The notes beneath the pieces were generated by a model, which saw nothing but the letters and a program-made list of their open reading frames with translations, ran no database searches and was not told the DNA's origin. A stretch of 64,000 nucleotides of DNA, from assembly GCA_037953625.1 (NCBI GenBank), contig CM075649.1, forward strand, positions 96,229,290-96,293,289. The letters run 5' to 3'. Within the stretch, counting starts at the first letter, position 1. Each line of letters starts with the position of its first letter. The DNA is from Crotalaria pallida. Lineage: Eukaryota > Streptophyta > Magnoliopsida > Fabales > Fabaceae. Both the position numbers and the translations under genes were made by a program. This document shows positions 47,301-59,675 of this stretch, piece after piece.

Positions 47301-49065
47301 TTTTTCATAAAAACAATCATGATCTCTTTGATTTTAAAGCTTGACCGAAAACTCATTCACAAAAATCGAGTGGAAAATTTAAATCTTTTATCTCCAAACA
47401 CACATAAACTTAGATCAAGGCAAAACTATTTTGAAGAAATTTGTTTTTCCTTTACTTTCTCTTTAAAACCGTGACATGCAAGCTAAAACCAAGACTTTTT
47501 GAGCTAAAGAAAATCACATGCAAAACTTCAAGATTAAAGCTATTAAAAATCAAAACAATAATCAAGCCTTTTTCAAGATCAAGCAAAAGATCAAAACCTT
47601 TTTCAAGACAAGACCAAAGGTCAAGGCTTCATAAAATCAAAAGCAAAAATCAAAGCATTTTAACCATTTAGATCAACTTTAGCAAGTATAAAACTAACAT
47701 GCATGAACTCAAATTGAAAAAAAAAAATCATCATGACCTAGTTTCCTAGACATGGCCGAATAATAGAGTCCATGGTTTTAGGTTCTACAAGTTTGTTTGG
47801 CTCTTGGAATCAAAGGATCAAGGCTTAGAATTTACATATAAACATAGATCTACAAGAAAGGTAGACATGCAACAACAAAGGAACTTTTACAAGGCTTTGA
47901 AAAATGAAAACTACCCTAACACTCTTTGATCTTCGAACAAACTAAGGAAAAGAGAAGATCTTCAACCTCCTTCACTTGATCTTCAAGACACCCTAAGGCT
48001 TTTGGGCTTGATCTCCTTCTCCTTCTCCTCCTAAGGCTCACGGTTCCACTTCCTCTCTCTTTGTTTCTCTAAGAGTTGGATGTTACTCTTAGAGAATGTG
48101 TTTGGTTTGGAAGAATGAATTGTGAAGGAAATGAATGGGTGTGCTACGATTTAAGGGTATAAAAGACACACAACTTTTCCCTTCTTGCCCTTAAAAGTAA
48201 TTCGGCCAAAAGAGTTTGGCGAAGGGTAATTTTTGCCACATCAAAGCTTGCATGGCTCAAGCCAAGCCAAGAGACAAATGGAGTAGGATTAGGCTCAATC
48301 CTTCATTCTATTGGTTGGTCAAACTATTAACCATGCTTAATACTAAACTAATCCTAGGTGCTATTAGGCCATTAGCTTAGGGAGCAAGAGAGTCAAAGAT
48401 TGCATCATATATGCATCTACACACACACACCTCCTTGCGCCACATGCACACACCCATGCATACACACACGTTGCATTCACACACACCCACACATATAGAC
48501 TCCTGCCATTCATACCTACACATACCCGTACCATACCCATATATGTTCATACATTATTATATACACCATGATTTATTTGCATTTCATTACAACCATTCAT
48601 AGCATAAATTCATGGAATGATGCATACACTCAACATCAAAATTAATTACTTGTAGGGCATCATGTTCACACGGCACACACATATTACACATATAAATTCA
48701 TATATTCATGCACCACATGTTACACATACATACATATTCTTTTCAATAATTAAATCCCTCCACACTCTTAGTAATTAAAACCGTGCACACACACACATAT
48801 AAGTCTAGAAAATAATTCCTTTCATCACAAAGGGACTCACACTAAGGTCACAAGTATATAAAAACATCAAGCATACAAACTTCTCAAAAACTCAATTTCT
48901 AAACCTTGGATATTACTTCAAGAAATCATTTCTTTAAAACCACTAATTATTTGGAAAACGTAAATTTTAGGAAAATCATTTAAGAAAACACTCTTTCAAA
49001 ACACTTTTCTCAAAAATAATTTCTTTAATGTTTTAATTTAATACAAGGAATTTGCGGGTGTTACA
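44395..49065 (-). mobile_element. family B LTR copy 2, second part
   Basis: It resumes family B at GAACTTACCACGG, about 17 bp past where 32835 stopped, and runs to the LTR terminus TGTTACA at 49065. Together the two parts make about 5763 bp. It carries block II's remaining arms, the TTTTCAAAA tract, block I with GTCCCG/CGGGAC (45680-45706) and the AT-rich rest. Confidence 0.9.
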
Positions 49066-50335
49066 TTCTCCCCAACTTAAAGATTTCTCGTCCTCGAGAA
49101 ATACGTTGTGGATTGGGCAGCAGGGCACAAATCTCACATCACCTTGGCTTTTATAAGAATACTTTCCTCAGTCTTCGCGTTCGTATTCCCTTTTCACTGA
49201 TCTAATTCGCCTTGCCGTGTTCCTCGTTTGTTGCCTTCAGATGAAGATATCGTGCTCGTTCAACCGCTCACGTGTCATTTTGGGCTAAGTCCAACGGACT
49301 AACCAAAGAAGGCGTCGCTCCCTTAGTTGGTCGTCGTCGCATAAAGTCCGACCATAGGTACGGGCTTAGGGAAAAATAAAGCAAACAAAGATCCACGCAT
49401 CTCCAAAAGCATAGGGTTTAGCCTAAAACCCCTAGGTCTTAGCTATTTTCTACAACTTAGGTCCTAACTAACTCACAATAACCACTCCTTTCTTCAATTC
49501 TCCCTCTGACTCTAAGGTTTTCATTCATCGTTTCTCTAACCTAAGGGAATCCTATTTCATCTTGGGTTTACTGACTTCCTCAAACATTCTCACCTTTCTC
49601 CTTAGACTCATCCTGAACATTGGTCAAGCCTATCACTTCCATCATCTAAACCTCTGATTATGGTATATGGCAATCCTAATCCTCAACCTATCCTCCTAGC
49701 TTCCTCTATTAACCGATAGATACTTCCCTTTTTCCAGGTGGCTCCCCAACTTCGATCAAACCTATATCTAAATCCACTATGATCTTATATCCTTACCTAA
49801 CTTAAACTTTTATCCTTACTTAACCATCCAAGCCTAAACTATCTGGGTAGTTATGGGACTTCTAATCCCACTATTTGGAGTAATGGGTTTTTAAATAAGT
49901 TAGATGAGGCTACGGGTGGATAATAGGGTTCATGGAGAAAAGATTCAAGTTTTAGTAACAAGAACTGTTTTTGTTGAAGCAATTCAACAAACAGGGGTGT
50001 CAAGAAGAACATCCTACTTCCTCAAAGATACCGACTACTCCTCAGGCAGGGGTACGTCTAAGTCAACAGATTGAGGTGTTTCTATCACTAATGAGGCATC
50101 AAGGGTTAAGGGGTCTCAATTTATTCACCTTCTACTTGATCTTCTTCCTTTCCCATTGTTGAACCACTAGATTCCTAACACAGCCGACACTAAACCACAA
50201 ACCAAGTCTCATATACCATGAGAACTTAATCCTATGTTCCTATCCTTACACAAGCAAACACAGAGAGTCACACAAGCAAAGCATGTAAGCCCATGCTTAA
50301 GGCCACTAACGATTACCATAGCTCTGATACCATTC
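49066..50335 (-). mobile_element. family B internal region 2 (1270 bp)
   Basis: It has the same length, polypurine tract, hairpin (49083-49102) and primer site (50321-50332) as internal region 1, with only scattered differences. It shares LTR copy 2 with internal region 1. Confidence 0.9.
50321..50332 (-). promoter_or_regulatory. primer binding site (tRNA-Met type), internal 2
   Basis: The minus strand reads TGGTATCAGAGC, three bases from the start of LTR copy 3. Confidence 0.92.
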
Positions 50336-53029
50336 TGTAACAGCCCGATTTTCGTAAATCAAATTAATGAACTTTTCCTTGTTAAAGTTGCAAAAGTGAG
50401 GCCAAATTTATTTTTTTTGTAAAACATAATGAAGTGTTATGAAAACATGGCTGCAGGGTTCCTGATAATTTTTAACGCACCATTTGAAAATCGAGTTGTC
50501 ACTAAAACCTTTGTTTTCATAAAACTTTCATTTTCACAAAAATACTTGTTTCTGAGTCATCCTGATATTTTCAAAAGATTACTTTGTTTAATTGTCAAAA
50601 ATAAACAGACCTCAATACAAAATGTAAAAGTTTAGCTTGAATACATAAGTGGCACATTGCTTGGTAATCCTTGACTCAACCACAATTCATAAACTTAAAC
50701 CTAATGTGCTACTTTCGCTTCCGCCGCGCTACTCTGATGAAGCCAACCGGATGAAGCTCTCCTATCTTCTTGTGCCCGAAAATAAATTCATCCCTATTGC
50801 TGCTTTGCAGTTGTCACTTCATTCCATCTTCAACTCCCCTTTTTCTGATGCTCTCCATGCGATACTCCATCTGCCCGTTGCGATATCAGCAGCACCGATA
50901 GAACAACGAACAGGAGAGAGTAAGCGACCCGAACGACGAATCGTCGACGGTGTGGGATTACGATAGGCAAGATAGAAGGACCATACACACATACAACACA
51001 CAACATACACACAACACAATGATCAAACATATCATTATTTTTCTTGTTTTACCAAGCTTATTCGCATTCCTTCTTTCTCAATTGTTTTTCTCAATCTCTT
51101 TTCAATTTTCATTATCACGTCTTATCAAATCATAACCTTCGATGATTGGGGAGAAATCATAATATCATCGAAGTGCTTCCTCTGCCATCATCGTCTCACA
51201 CGTCTACATCTCCTCGGTCATCCACCCAACCTAGTCGGAAGCAAACAGGAGTACAAGATCTTTACCGTACGGGCATGACAGCTATCAACACAAATGGTCC
51301 CAGACCAGGAGGACTCAGCCTCAATAATATCAATAAACATGGCACACTGCCTCGCAGTGGCAAACAAATGCCCCACTCCAGTCCCTCTCACTGTTCTCGA
51401 TTTGCAATCTAGGGGGCGACAGTATGTTTCTAGTTGGCCCGCAGAACTTACCACGGCATTAGACCCAGTCCCCACCACGTTAGTGCGCCACTTATGGAGT
51501 TCGTTCTGCCCAGAAACATAGTCTAGACTTCTTGACGTTTCACCGTCATCGTCCTCCCCTAATGCAATCTCGTCCTAAGTATTCGCAGATACTTATCGTT
51601 TCTTCCTCTCCACTACTTCGCATTCTCATACCTCACCGCGTATGTCTTTTAAGTCTTTTAATCTTTTTAATTATCCTAAGGTCGGCCCATCCTTCGTGCA
51701 ACCCTTCAACGAGTCCCGACCACTAACTTTGCACAAACTTTCTCTCATCATTTCTCACATAGCATAGAGCTGGGATCGCTTCAACAAGTCCTCATCTCAA
51801 TCTTTCTCATCTCATTTCTCAACATACTTTCCACTATCTCTCTTAACAATCACATTCCGAGTCTCTTCTCAAAATAACCTCTTCACAATTTTTTTCAAAA
51901 CAATCTTTCAAAAATATCATTTCTCAAAATCTCCTTTCACAGACTTTCACAAAATATGGTTCTCACAAACTTTTTCATAAAATGTCATTTCATGAAACTT
52001 TCTCAAAAATCTGGTTTCACCTCTTTTGAAAATTTTCTTTCAAAACCTTTCGAAAAATCTTTTCTCAAGCTTCTAAAAATCTCTTTTTTAACAGCTCTCA
52101 TAAAATCCATCTCCAAAACTTTTCTGAGAATACTATTTATAAAGAATCTCTCTCCAAAAATGATGTTTATTAAAAACAAGGTTTTCCAAACATTTTTCCA
52201 ACAATAAGATTTTATAAAATCCTTTCAAAAATACACTTTCACAAATCTCGTCAAAATTCCCTTTCGAAAACATTTTTCAGAAATCCATTTTTGCTGAGCG
52301 CTAATGGAGGAGCAAGCTCGACTCAACCTTAGTTCCCAGTCTAAAACCAAAAACAAGGGAGCCCCGCTCCACTCAAATCTTAGCTCATATCCAACAGACA
52401 ACATCACTCTCCCCAGCTCTGGCTCGTTCTCAACCTTATCATTCATTCTCTTTCCCCCAATCTCATTTCTTTCTCTCTGTCTATTCCATTTCATTATTCT
52501 TTGCTCATACTTATAACATTACTTCACAATCGTATTTATTTCTTCTCTATCTTCAGGACGTAACAGACGTCCATCAATAGTTTACTCATCATAATCAATA
52601 ATAATAAGCAGTATCAACAGAATTAAAAACATACTATCAACACACAACATCATTCAATAATAATGTGGTCTTTGTCACCTTCGTATAAGTGGCCACACAA
52701 ACAAACAATTGCCACTTATACTACTGACTTCAACCACTTAGTCCCGATCTTTGAGATGATGCGGGACATCCTACTAAATCACCTAAACACCACAGTGTCT
52801 TAGGATAGCTTCTCTCTCACCTGGGGGTCCAGCTATTTAATGCGTACCGTCTCCTCGGATCCTTCGTGCCACCGGCTGCCCCAATCCCTCGTCTTTCAAA
52901 TTCCTCGTACTAAATAAAATATGCTTATGTTATTAACTGGTACTATGAAAATCTTTTCCATAACTTAAACACTTCCTATTCCTCTTATTAAAACGCTTAT
53001 GGTTTTATCAAAACAATTCTCATGTTTCC
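50336..53029 (-). mobile_element. family B LTR copy 3, first part
   Basis: TGTAACAGCCCG marks its edge. It matches copies 1 and 2 until the LINE insertion. Block II is present, with one arm base changed (AGAAACATAGT near 51490) that disturbs the long-range stem. An extra ATAGCATAGAGCTGGGATC near 51760 is shared with family C. Confidence 0.9.
53015..53029 (+). repeat. 15-bp target site duplication of LINE, left
   Basis: AATTCTCATGTTTCC precedes the LINE and is repeated after it at 57893-57907. Confidence 0.92.
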
Positions 53030-54243
53030 ACAATGCTCAGGTTTCGCCAACAAAGGTAGATTTCTCACAGCTTGATGATGATGATTTGGAGGATATTGAA
53101 AACTTAAGCCCCAAGCAAGCGGAGTTATGGATGCAGAAGATTGATATACTGCGTGCGAAGATCAAGGAGAAAGCCACTTCAGCAGGGAGTAAGCAAGTAC
53201 ATCATGAAGAGGAAGAGAAGGATCCAGGTGCTAATCCTAATATTGAAGAGTCATTACTGCAGAAGGATCTGACCTCTAACCCTAGTATTGAAATTGGCCA
53301 ACGTAAGGAGAATGAATATACTAAACAGCCTAGTGTGTGGGAGAAATTTGATATTAGTAAACTCAGGAATGCAGGAGAGAAACTGCAATTCTACAAACCT
53401 GAGTTGAAAGAAGGAGTGGCTGTTGGCAAAATAGATAGTGAAGATGTTGAGAATGAGTTGACCTATTGGAAAAATGCACTGGTCTGCTATGTCTTAGGAG
53501 CTAAACCCCCATTCCCTGTATTGAATGGTTATATCAGGAAGGTGTGGGGTGAGCATGGAGTTGACAAGGTATTGATGAATGCTGATGGCACTTTTATTGT
53601 GCGATTCAACAGTGTTGATGGCATGAATGCTGTTTTGGACATAGGTTTGTTTCATTTTGATAAAAAAAACCTATAATCCTTGCTCCTTGGACGGGGAAGC
53701 CTTTGACTAGAGATTTTTTAGATAGAGTCTCTGTGTGGGTACAATTGCCAAACTTAAACCTTAAGTATTAGGGGGCAGTGGCTATTGGCAAGATATCTAG
53801 CTTGATTGACACACCAATTATGGTGAACCAAGTTACTAAGGACAGGAATAGAATAAATTATGCTAGAGTCCTGGTAGAGGTTAATCCCAAAGTGTTGCCA
53901 GATGAAGTCTACTTTGAGGATGAGAAGGGTATTGTTATTAACCAGAAGGTGGTGTATGAGTGGAAACCAGTTCTCTGTGCAAGATACTCAACATATGGCC
54001 ATGACTCTAAGATGTGCAGGAAAGGTGTTAAGCAGCAATGGGTCCAGAAGAATAAGCCTTCACAAAAGGAAATTGATGAGGTGGTAAGTGCTGTTCAGAC
54101 TAAGGAAGCTATTGTCTCTGGTACTATTCCACTAGAAAGTGCTAGGGCTGAGGCTGACCAGGTTCTTGAAGCTGCCATAGATAAAGGGAAAGAAATTCAA
54201 CTTGACAGTGGGAAAGGAAATCAGCAGGAAGTGCCAAATACAT
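53030..54243 (+). pseudogene. LINE ORF1 (DUF4283 / CCHC), broken
   Basis: Reading enters mid-protein (SPTKVDFSQLDDDDLEDIEN); the ATG at 52999 belongs to the host LTR. A DUF4283-like domain follows (ALVCYVLGAKPPFPVLNGYI, then WGEHGVDKVLMNADGTFIVR). The frame shifts in an eight-A run near 53665-53672. A stop at 53769 lies where the family usually has tryptophan. The next part holds a CCHC_4-type knuckle (LCARYSTYGHDSKMC) whose second cysteine is tyrosine, then a charged tail to a stop at 54243. ORF1 proteins bind LINE RNA and help it reach the nucleus. The stops and the Cys to Tyr change fit G-to-A or C-to-T decay. Confidence 0.85.
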
Positions 54244-54339
54244 AAGGGAATGAGGAGGGGTGGACTCCAGTTCATACTAGGAGTAAGACACATAATAAGA
54301 ATAAGGGTTTGCTGAGAGGGTCTACCTCAAATCAAGGAA

Positions 54340-57300
54340 ATGATGGATAAGATTGCAGCTTGGAATATAAGAGGAATGAATAGCCCTCTTAAACAAGATG
54401 CTATTCAGGAGTTGTGTAGGAATAATAGTATAGGTTTGCTTGGCATTTTAGAGAATAAACTGAGAACTAGATGTTTTCAGCAAATAAGAAATAAGGTGGC
54501 TTATGGCTGGGGTTCCTTAGATAATCTGGATGTGTGTGATATTGGTAGAATTTGGATAATTTGGAAGCAGGATAGCTTTGATGTGATGTTAATAGCTAGA
54601 TCCCATCAATATATGCATTGTTTAATTACAATGAAGCAAACTATGAAGTCATGCTACATTACCTTTGTATATGCTTCAAATGATATGATTGAGAGGCAAG
54701 AGTTATGGCAGATTCTTAATGGGGTTCAAAGCTTTATTGATAAGCCTTGGTTGGTGATAGGGGATTTCAATTGTTACATGGATCATAGAGAGAAAGTTGG
54801 TGGTAATATAGTGGATTACAGAAGCATGGCAGATTTTAAAGATTGTGTTGGGTCTTGTGACCTAGTTGATATGAGATTCATTGGTCATACTCTCACTTGG
54901 TCCAACAAACAGACAGGGGTGGATAGGGTGTGCTGCAAGTTAGATAGAAGCCTTGTTAATGACCTTTGGTGCTCGGAATGGCCAGAGGCTTTTACTAATT
55001 TCATTAATCCTGGGGTGTCAGATCATTGTCCTATTCTTATAGAGTGGGGTAATCAGCAGGTTAGGAAAGGAACTGGGTTCAAATTTTTTAATATGTGGTC
55101 TGCTCACAGGGATTTCAAGTCTCTAGTGCAACAGATTTGGAATAGGGATATTCAGGGTTATAAAATGTTCCAGATTTGCAAGAAGCTGAAGAACTTGCAA
55201 CAGCCTCTGAAGGAGTTAAATAGAGCAGCTTTTGGTGATATTGATAAAAGGGAAGCTCAGATTAGGAAGGAGCTTGATGAAGTGCAAACAAATCTTATGA
55301 CAAGGCCTATGGATATTTCTCTTCAGCATAAGGAGAAGGTGTTAGTTAGAGACTATATGGAAGTTAAGGAGGCAGCTTATAGTTTCCTTAGACAGAAGGC
55401 TAAGTTGAGTTGGCTTGTGAAGGGGGATGAAAACACTAAGGTGTTCCACAATTCAATTCGTAAGAGGCGGTATATGAATAGGATTCTGAGGATTCAATCT
55501 CAACAAGGAGTCATTACAGGCCAGAATCAGGTTGAACAGGCGTTTCTGCTCTATTATGAAGATTTGTTCAGGTCAAGAAATAATATGAGTAGAATGAATG
55601 GTGCTATTTTTATGGAAGGAAATGTTCTTTCATCAGATCAGCGGGTTTCTCTTATTCTCCCTTTCTCTGATCAAGAGATTAAGGAAGTTATGTTCTCTAT
55701 CCACCAGGACAGGGCTCCAGGTCCTGATGGCTATGGGGCTGGTTTTTTTAAAGCTGCTTGGGAGATTGTTGGAACTGATTATGTGGAGGTTGTTCATCGG
55801 TTTTTCCAGACAGGGAAGCTACTTCAAGAATTAAATCAAACCCTTTTGGTTATGATCCCTAAGGTGGAGAGCCCTACATCTGTGAGTGACTTTAGACCTA
55901 TTGCCTATTGTAATAGCCTTTATAAGTGTATTACTAAGCTTATTTGCAGCATATTAAGTAAGGTACTGCCTCATCTAGTGCAAGATAACCAGGGTGCTTT
56001 TGTGAAGAACAGGAGTATTCTCCATAATATCTTAATTACACAGGACTTAATTAAGCTTTATCAGAGAAGGAATGTTTCTCCTAGATGCATGATGAAGATA
56101 GACCTGAGGAAAGCCTATGATTCTATTGAGTGGTGCTTCTTAGAACAGGTTCTAGAGGCTGTGAGATTTCCTCCTAAATTCATTTCTTGGATCATGGTGT
56201 GTATCAGATCAACTTCCTACAGTATAGTGATTAATGGTGTGAAGGGCCAGAGTTTCAAGGGTACTAGGGGTATTAGACAGGGTGATCCCTTGTCTCCTCT
56301 ACTTTTTGTTCTTGCTATGGAAACTCTAACAAGACAATTTCAGTATGCTGCAAAAGATAGAAATTTTAGATTTCACCCCAGTGTAAGGAGCTTGGGCTGG
56401 TTAATATTGCTTTTGCAGATGATCTAATGGTGTTTTCAAAAGCACACCCTGCTAGTGTGTCTATTCTTTGGAGAGCTTTTGATCAATTCTCACATTGGTC
56501 TGGGTTACAAGCTAATCAGGTTAAGTCATCTATGTTTATGGCTGGAATTGATGTGCATGTACAACAGGACTTGCTTCAAATTACTGGGTTTCAGACAGGA
56601 GCCTTTCCTTGTAAGTATTTGGGTATCCCTCTTATGACTAGGAAATGGAATAAAAATACTTGCAATTTTCTGATTCAGAAAATTACTTCTAGACTCCTTA
56701 TTTGGAAGACTAGGAATTTATCCTATCAAGGTAGATTGTGCTTGGTTAATTCTGTGCTTATGAACTTACATGTTTACTGGGCGTCTTGTTTTATTCTCCC
56801 TAAATCTGTCATTAAGGAAGTGGATAGGCTTTGCAGAGGTTTTTTATGGGGCAGAAATGAGCAGGGTCGATATAGAGCTAAGGTTGCTTGGAATGAGGTT
56901 TGTAAACCTAAGAGAAATGGTGATCTCAACATCAAAAATACAGAAATCTGGAACTATGCAGCTATTGGGAAGCATGTTTGGTGGTTAGTGAGTGATCAGG
57001 AGAATCTATGGGTCAAATGGGTGCATGCTAATTACATCAAGGACCAAAATTTTTGGGATTGTGTAGCTCTACCTCATCATAATTGGCATTGGAAGAAAAT
57101 AATTAAAACCAGAGACAAAATCAAGGCTGGGTTTCATGGCAGTACCTGGATTGCTGACATGCAAGGAGTGTATAGCATCACTTCGGGTTATAGATTCCTG
57201 GATGGTGTGCATCAAATTTTTCCTCTTCACCGAATCGTTTGGAATCCCCTCACTCTACCGAAGCATCGGTTCAACTTCTGGCTCCTTGTTCTTGGGAAGC

Positions 57301-57725
57301 TTGATACGAGGGATCGCATGCGGTGGCTGGGCATTCGTAACTATTGTTGCTTGTGTGAAGCTGCAAATGAAGATCACAAGCACTTATTCTATGAGTGTGT
57401 GTGGTCTAGAGATCTTATTAGAAGATGCTGTGAGTGGATTGGGTTAGATTCATACCCTTTTAAATTGGAGCAGTGGAAACGCTGGATGCAGTTTGCTTTT
57501 AGGGACAAGCACCGTAGATGGATTGTGGTGGCTCTTTGGGAGTCAGCTTGCTACCAAATCTGGAAGGAAAGGAACCTGCGATTGTTTCAGGATACAAGGA
57601 GACCTATGGAGCACATTTTCAAAATTGTGAAAAGGGACTTAGCTGTTAGGGTTCATAGCAATTTAGATAAGTTTAGGACATGGAATAATACTATTTTATT
57701 ACAGAGGATATGTAATGGAATTTAA
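54340..57725 (+). pseudogene. LINE ORF2 endonuclease / reverse transcriptase, one frameshift
   Basis: From ATG 54340 the first frame (to 56427) starts with an apurinic-type endonuclease: AAWNIRGMNSPLKQ, GDFN at residues 141-144 and SDHCPILI. The reverse transcriptase follows: RAPGPDGYGAGFF from residue 458, IPKVESPTSVSDFRPIAYCN, KIDLRKAYDS near 588 and GIRQGDPLSPLLF near 645. Near 56377-56380 one base appears lost from a C run, and the other frame continues to 57725 with the FADD catalytic box, thumb region and a C-terminal zf-RVT-like domain (LPKHRFNFWLLVLGKL, CCLCEAANEDHKHLFYEC). No RNase H domain is seen. The enzyme nicks target DNA and copies LINE RNA in place. Apart from the frameshift, no other stop is seen, so decay is recent compared with ORF1. 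Confidence 0.92.
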
Positions 57726-57892
57726 TTTAGCTTCTTAATTTTCTGAGCCCTTCTTAGAAGGTGGCAGGGAATTATGAAGTTGGGCTACTTTAGCACTCTG
57801 AACCCTTCCTAGAAGGTGGCATGGTGTTAGAGTGGTGCCTGGTTTTGTATTAATTTTTGTTCTGTGGTAATAAGATTTTCCTTTTACCAAAA

Positions 57893-57907
57893 AATTCTCA
57901 TGTTTCC
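57893..57907 (+). repeat. 15-bp target site duplication of LINE, right
   Basis: AATTCTCATGTTTCC matches 53015-53029, after which family B LTR text resumes (TAGTACATTAAATG). Confidence 0.92.
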
Positions 57908-58710
57908 TAGTACATTAAATGTTTCAAAACCTTATGAAAATATTTCATAAAAGGATTTAAACCAATTTGTTTGGTTTCTGGTCCTTCTTGGACATCACCT
58001 CAGTTATGTCCGAGAACACCGAAAAATTCGCCGTTTTCCATCCGGCTTTTCTTAAATCGATTATTACTTGAAAACTTTACTCTAAATCACTTGAAAACAT
58101 TTTCAAAGTTAAGAAATCATTTTAAATCATTATGGGCAGCCATAAACACAATCCCAAAAATTCCAAATAAATTAAATCAAATTGTTTCAAAATCCATTAA
58201 TTTCAAAATCGATTACACACTCAATTATTTTCCAAGTGTCCACTTAACACACCACAACAAGTCACACACACACACACACACACGAGTATAATTTAAACAC
58301 TTTTGCACTTAATTAAAACAAAACACTTAGGCATACACATATTCACAGGGATATAAATCAAACATGTACGTTTTATTCCATGCAACTAAGCTTCCTAAAT
58401 TTATTTTCTCCACATGGCCGAATGTAATCCAAGTAAACAAGTCAAGAATTACAAATGTAAAACACACAAATCAACTTGGTTTATGTCAAGCACTTAAATT
58501 CTATTTTCTTTTTCATGCAATACTCTATTTACTCTTTCTCTCCCTCTAAACCGATCACACACACTTACTCATTTAATTATACTAATCATGTATAGGCCGA
58601 ATGCACCTCATCATAAATTAAGGTTTTATTTTCAAATCTTTCACATGCATGTTCATAGAACATGAACCAAAACAAAAATCACTTTTCAAAAACTTATTTC
58701 TTTTGGTTCT
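57908..58710 (-). mobile_element. family B LTR copy 3, second part
   Basis: It continues the B sequence seen at 27372-28340. About 172 bp (copy 1 positions near 28040-28212) are missing at about 58580, with a short TA match at the breakpoint. The CA microsatellite near 58264 is longer than in the other copies. Confidence 0.88.
58706..58710 (+). repeat. target site duplication GTTCT, left
   Basis: GTTCT precedes TGTAACACTC. The uninterrupted B copies read GGTTCTTTTACAAAACC (28339-28355). Confidence 0.93.
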
Positions 58711-59675
58711 TGTAACACTCTCACATTTATTGGATAATTTTAGGTTTTATTAAAATCGGAGTTTGAAAATTTCTTTTTAACACTTAAATTTCTTTATAAG
58801 GTTTTACGAAAATCCGGCAGAGTTTCCTCTGTTTTCCGGACTTCCCAAAAATTTTCTTCTAAAAACCTGTCAGCCCAGAATTGTTTTAAAAACATAAACA
58901 ACAACAGTTTAAAAGTCGTAACAGATCCTAACGCCCGATTAATGCAATTTCAGGGCAAACTACTAATTCATATATAATTTACAAAAAGTAATTATCCACT
59001 CAAAATATGTAAAATACATTCCACGTAGTGGAACTTAAAATCCTGCTCGGCCAGCACTGGTGTATGCTCCACTTGTGTACCTAAAAAATATTAACCACAC
59101 AGGGGAAGCATCACACAGAACTTAAAAGAGAGATTTCTAAGCAGATATACACGACACACCAAGACCATTCAAGCCTATGCTATACTACTTGATTCATGTT
59201 CTTCTTTTCCTTTTTACTTCCTAACTGTTTCCCAATTCTTTTTCTTTTTAATTGTTTCCCTTTGAATAATCCCTAACCTCTAATTATTCTTGTTCTTCAT
59301 TACTTTCACTCTATCCTTTTTACTCCTTTTTCCTAATCACCCTAATTTCTCTATTCACTCTCTTTCCAACTAACCTATTTCTTTTTCTTCCTTTCCCATC
59401 CTCTTATTTTCATCCTTTTTATCCGTTTTCCATTATTCGTTTATGCTTAGCATTTCCATAATTATTCTCCTTATTTATTTCCTCTAATTCCTATATCAAT
59501 TCCATTGTTCACCTTCTTATTTCGTTTCTCAATGTCCACTCTATTATCCATTTTTCCTTTTCATTACCATTTTCCATTTCCTTTTCCATTTTTCCTTTTT
59601 AATTATTTTCCCCGTTTCCAAATACATCCCGTTATATCCCCTTACCTTTTTCCTTATTCTTTTCCTTTTATTTAT

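Larger units (their letters stand above)
53030..57892 (+). mobile_element. plant L1-type LINE, 5'-truncated
   Basis: A 4863-bp insertion lies in family B LTR copy 3 between 15-bp duplications. It starts inside ORF1, the usual outcome of incomplete reverse transcription from the 3' end. It carries broken ORF1 and ORF2 and a 3' tail with two copies of CCCTTC(T)TAGAAGGTGGCA (about 57749 and 57804), ending TTTTACCAAAA, so only a very short A tail. Confidence 0.93.

Noticed and set aside
52999..53029. ATG at 52999 as the true start of LINE ORF1
   Set aside because: The first ten codons are family B LTR sequence before the target duplication ends; the frame is a chance fusion.
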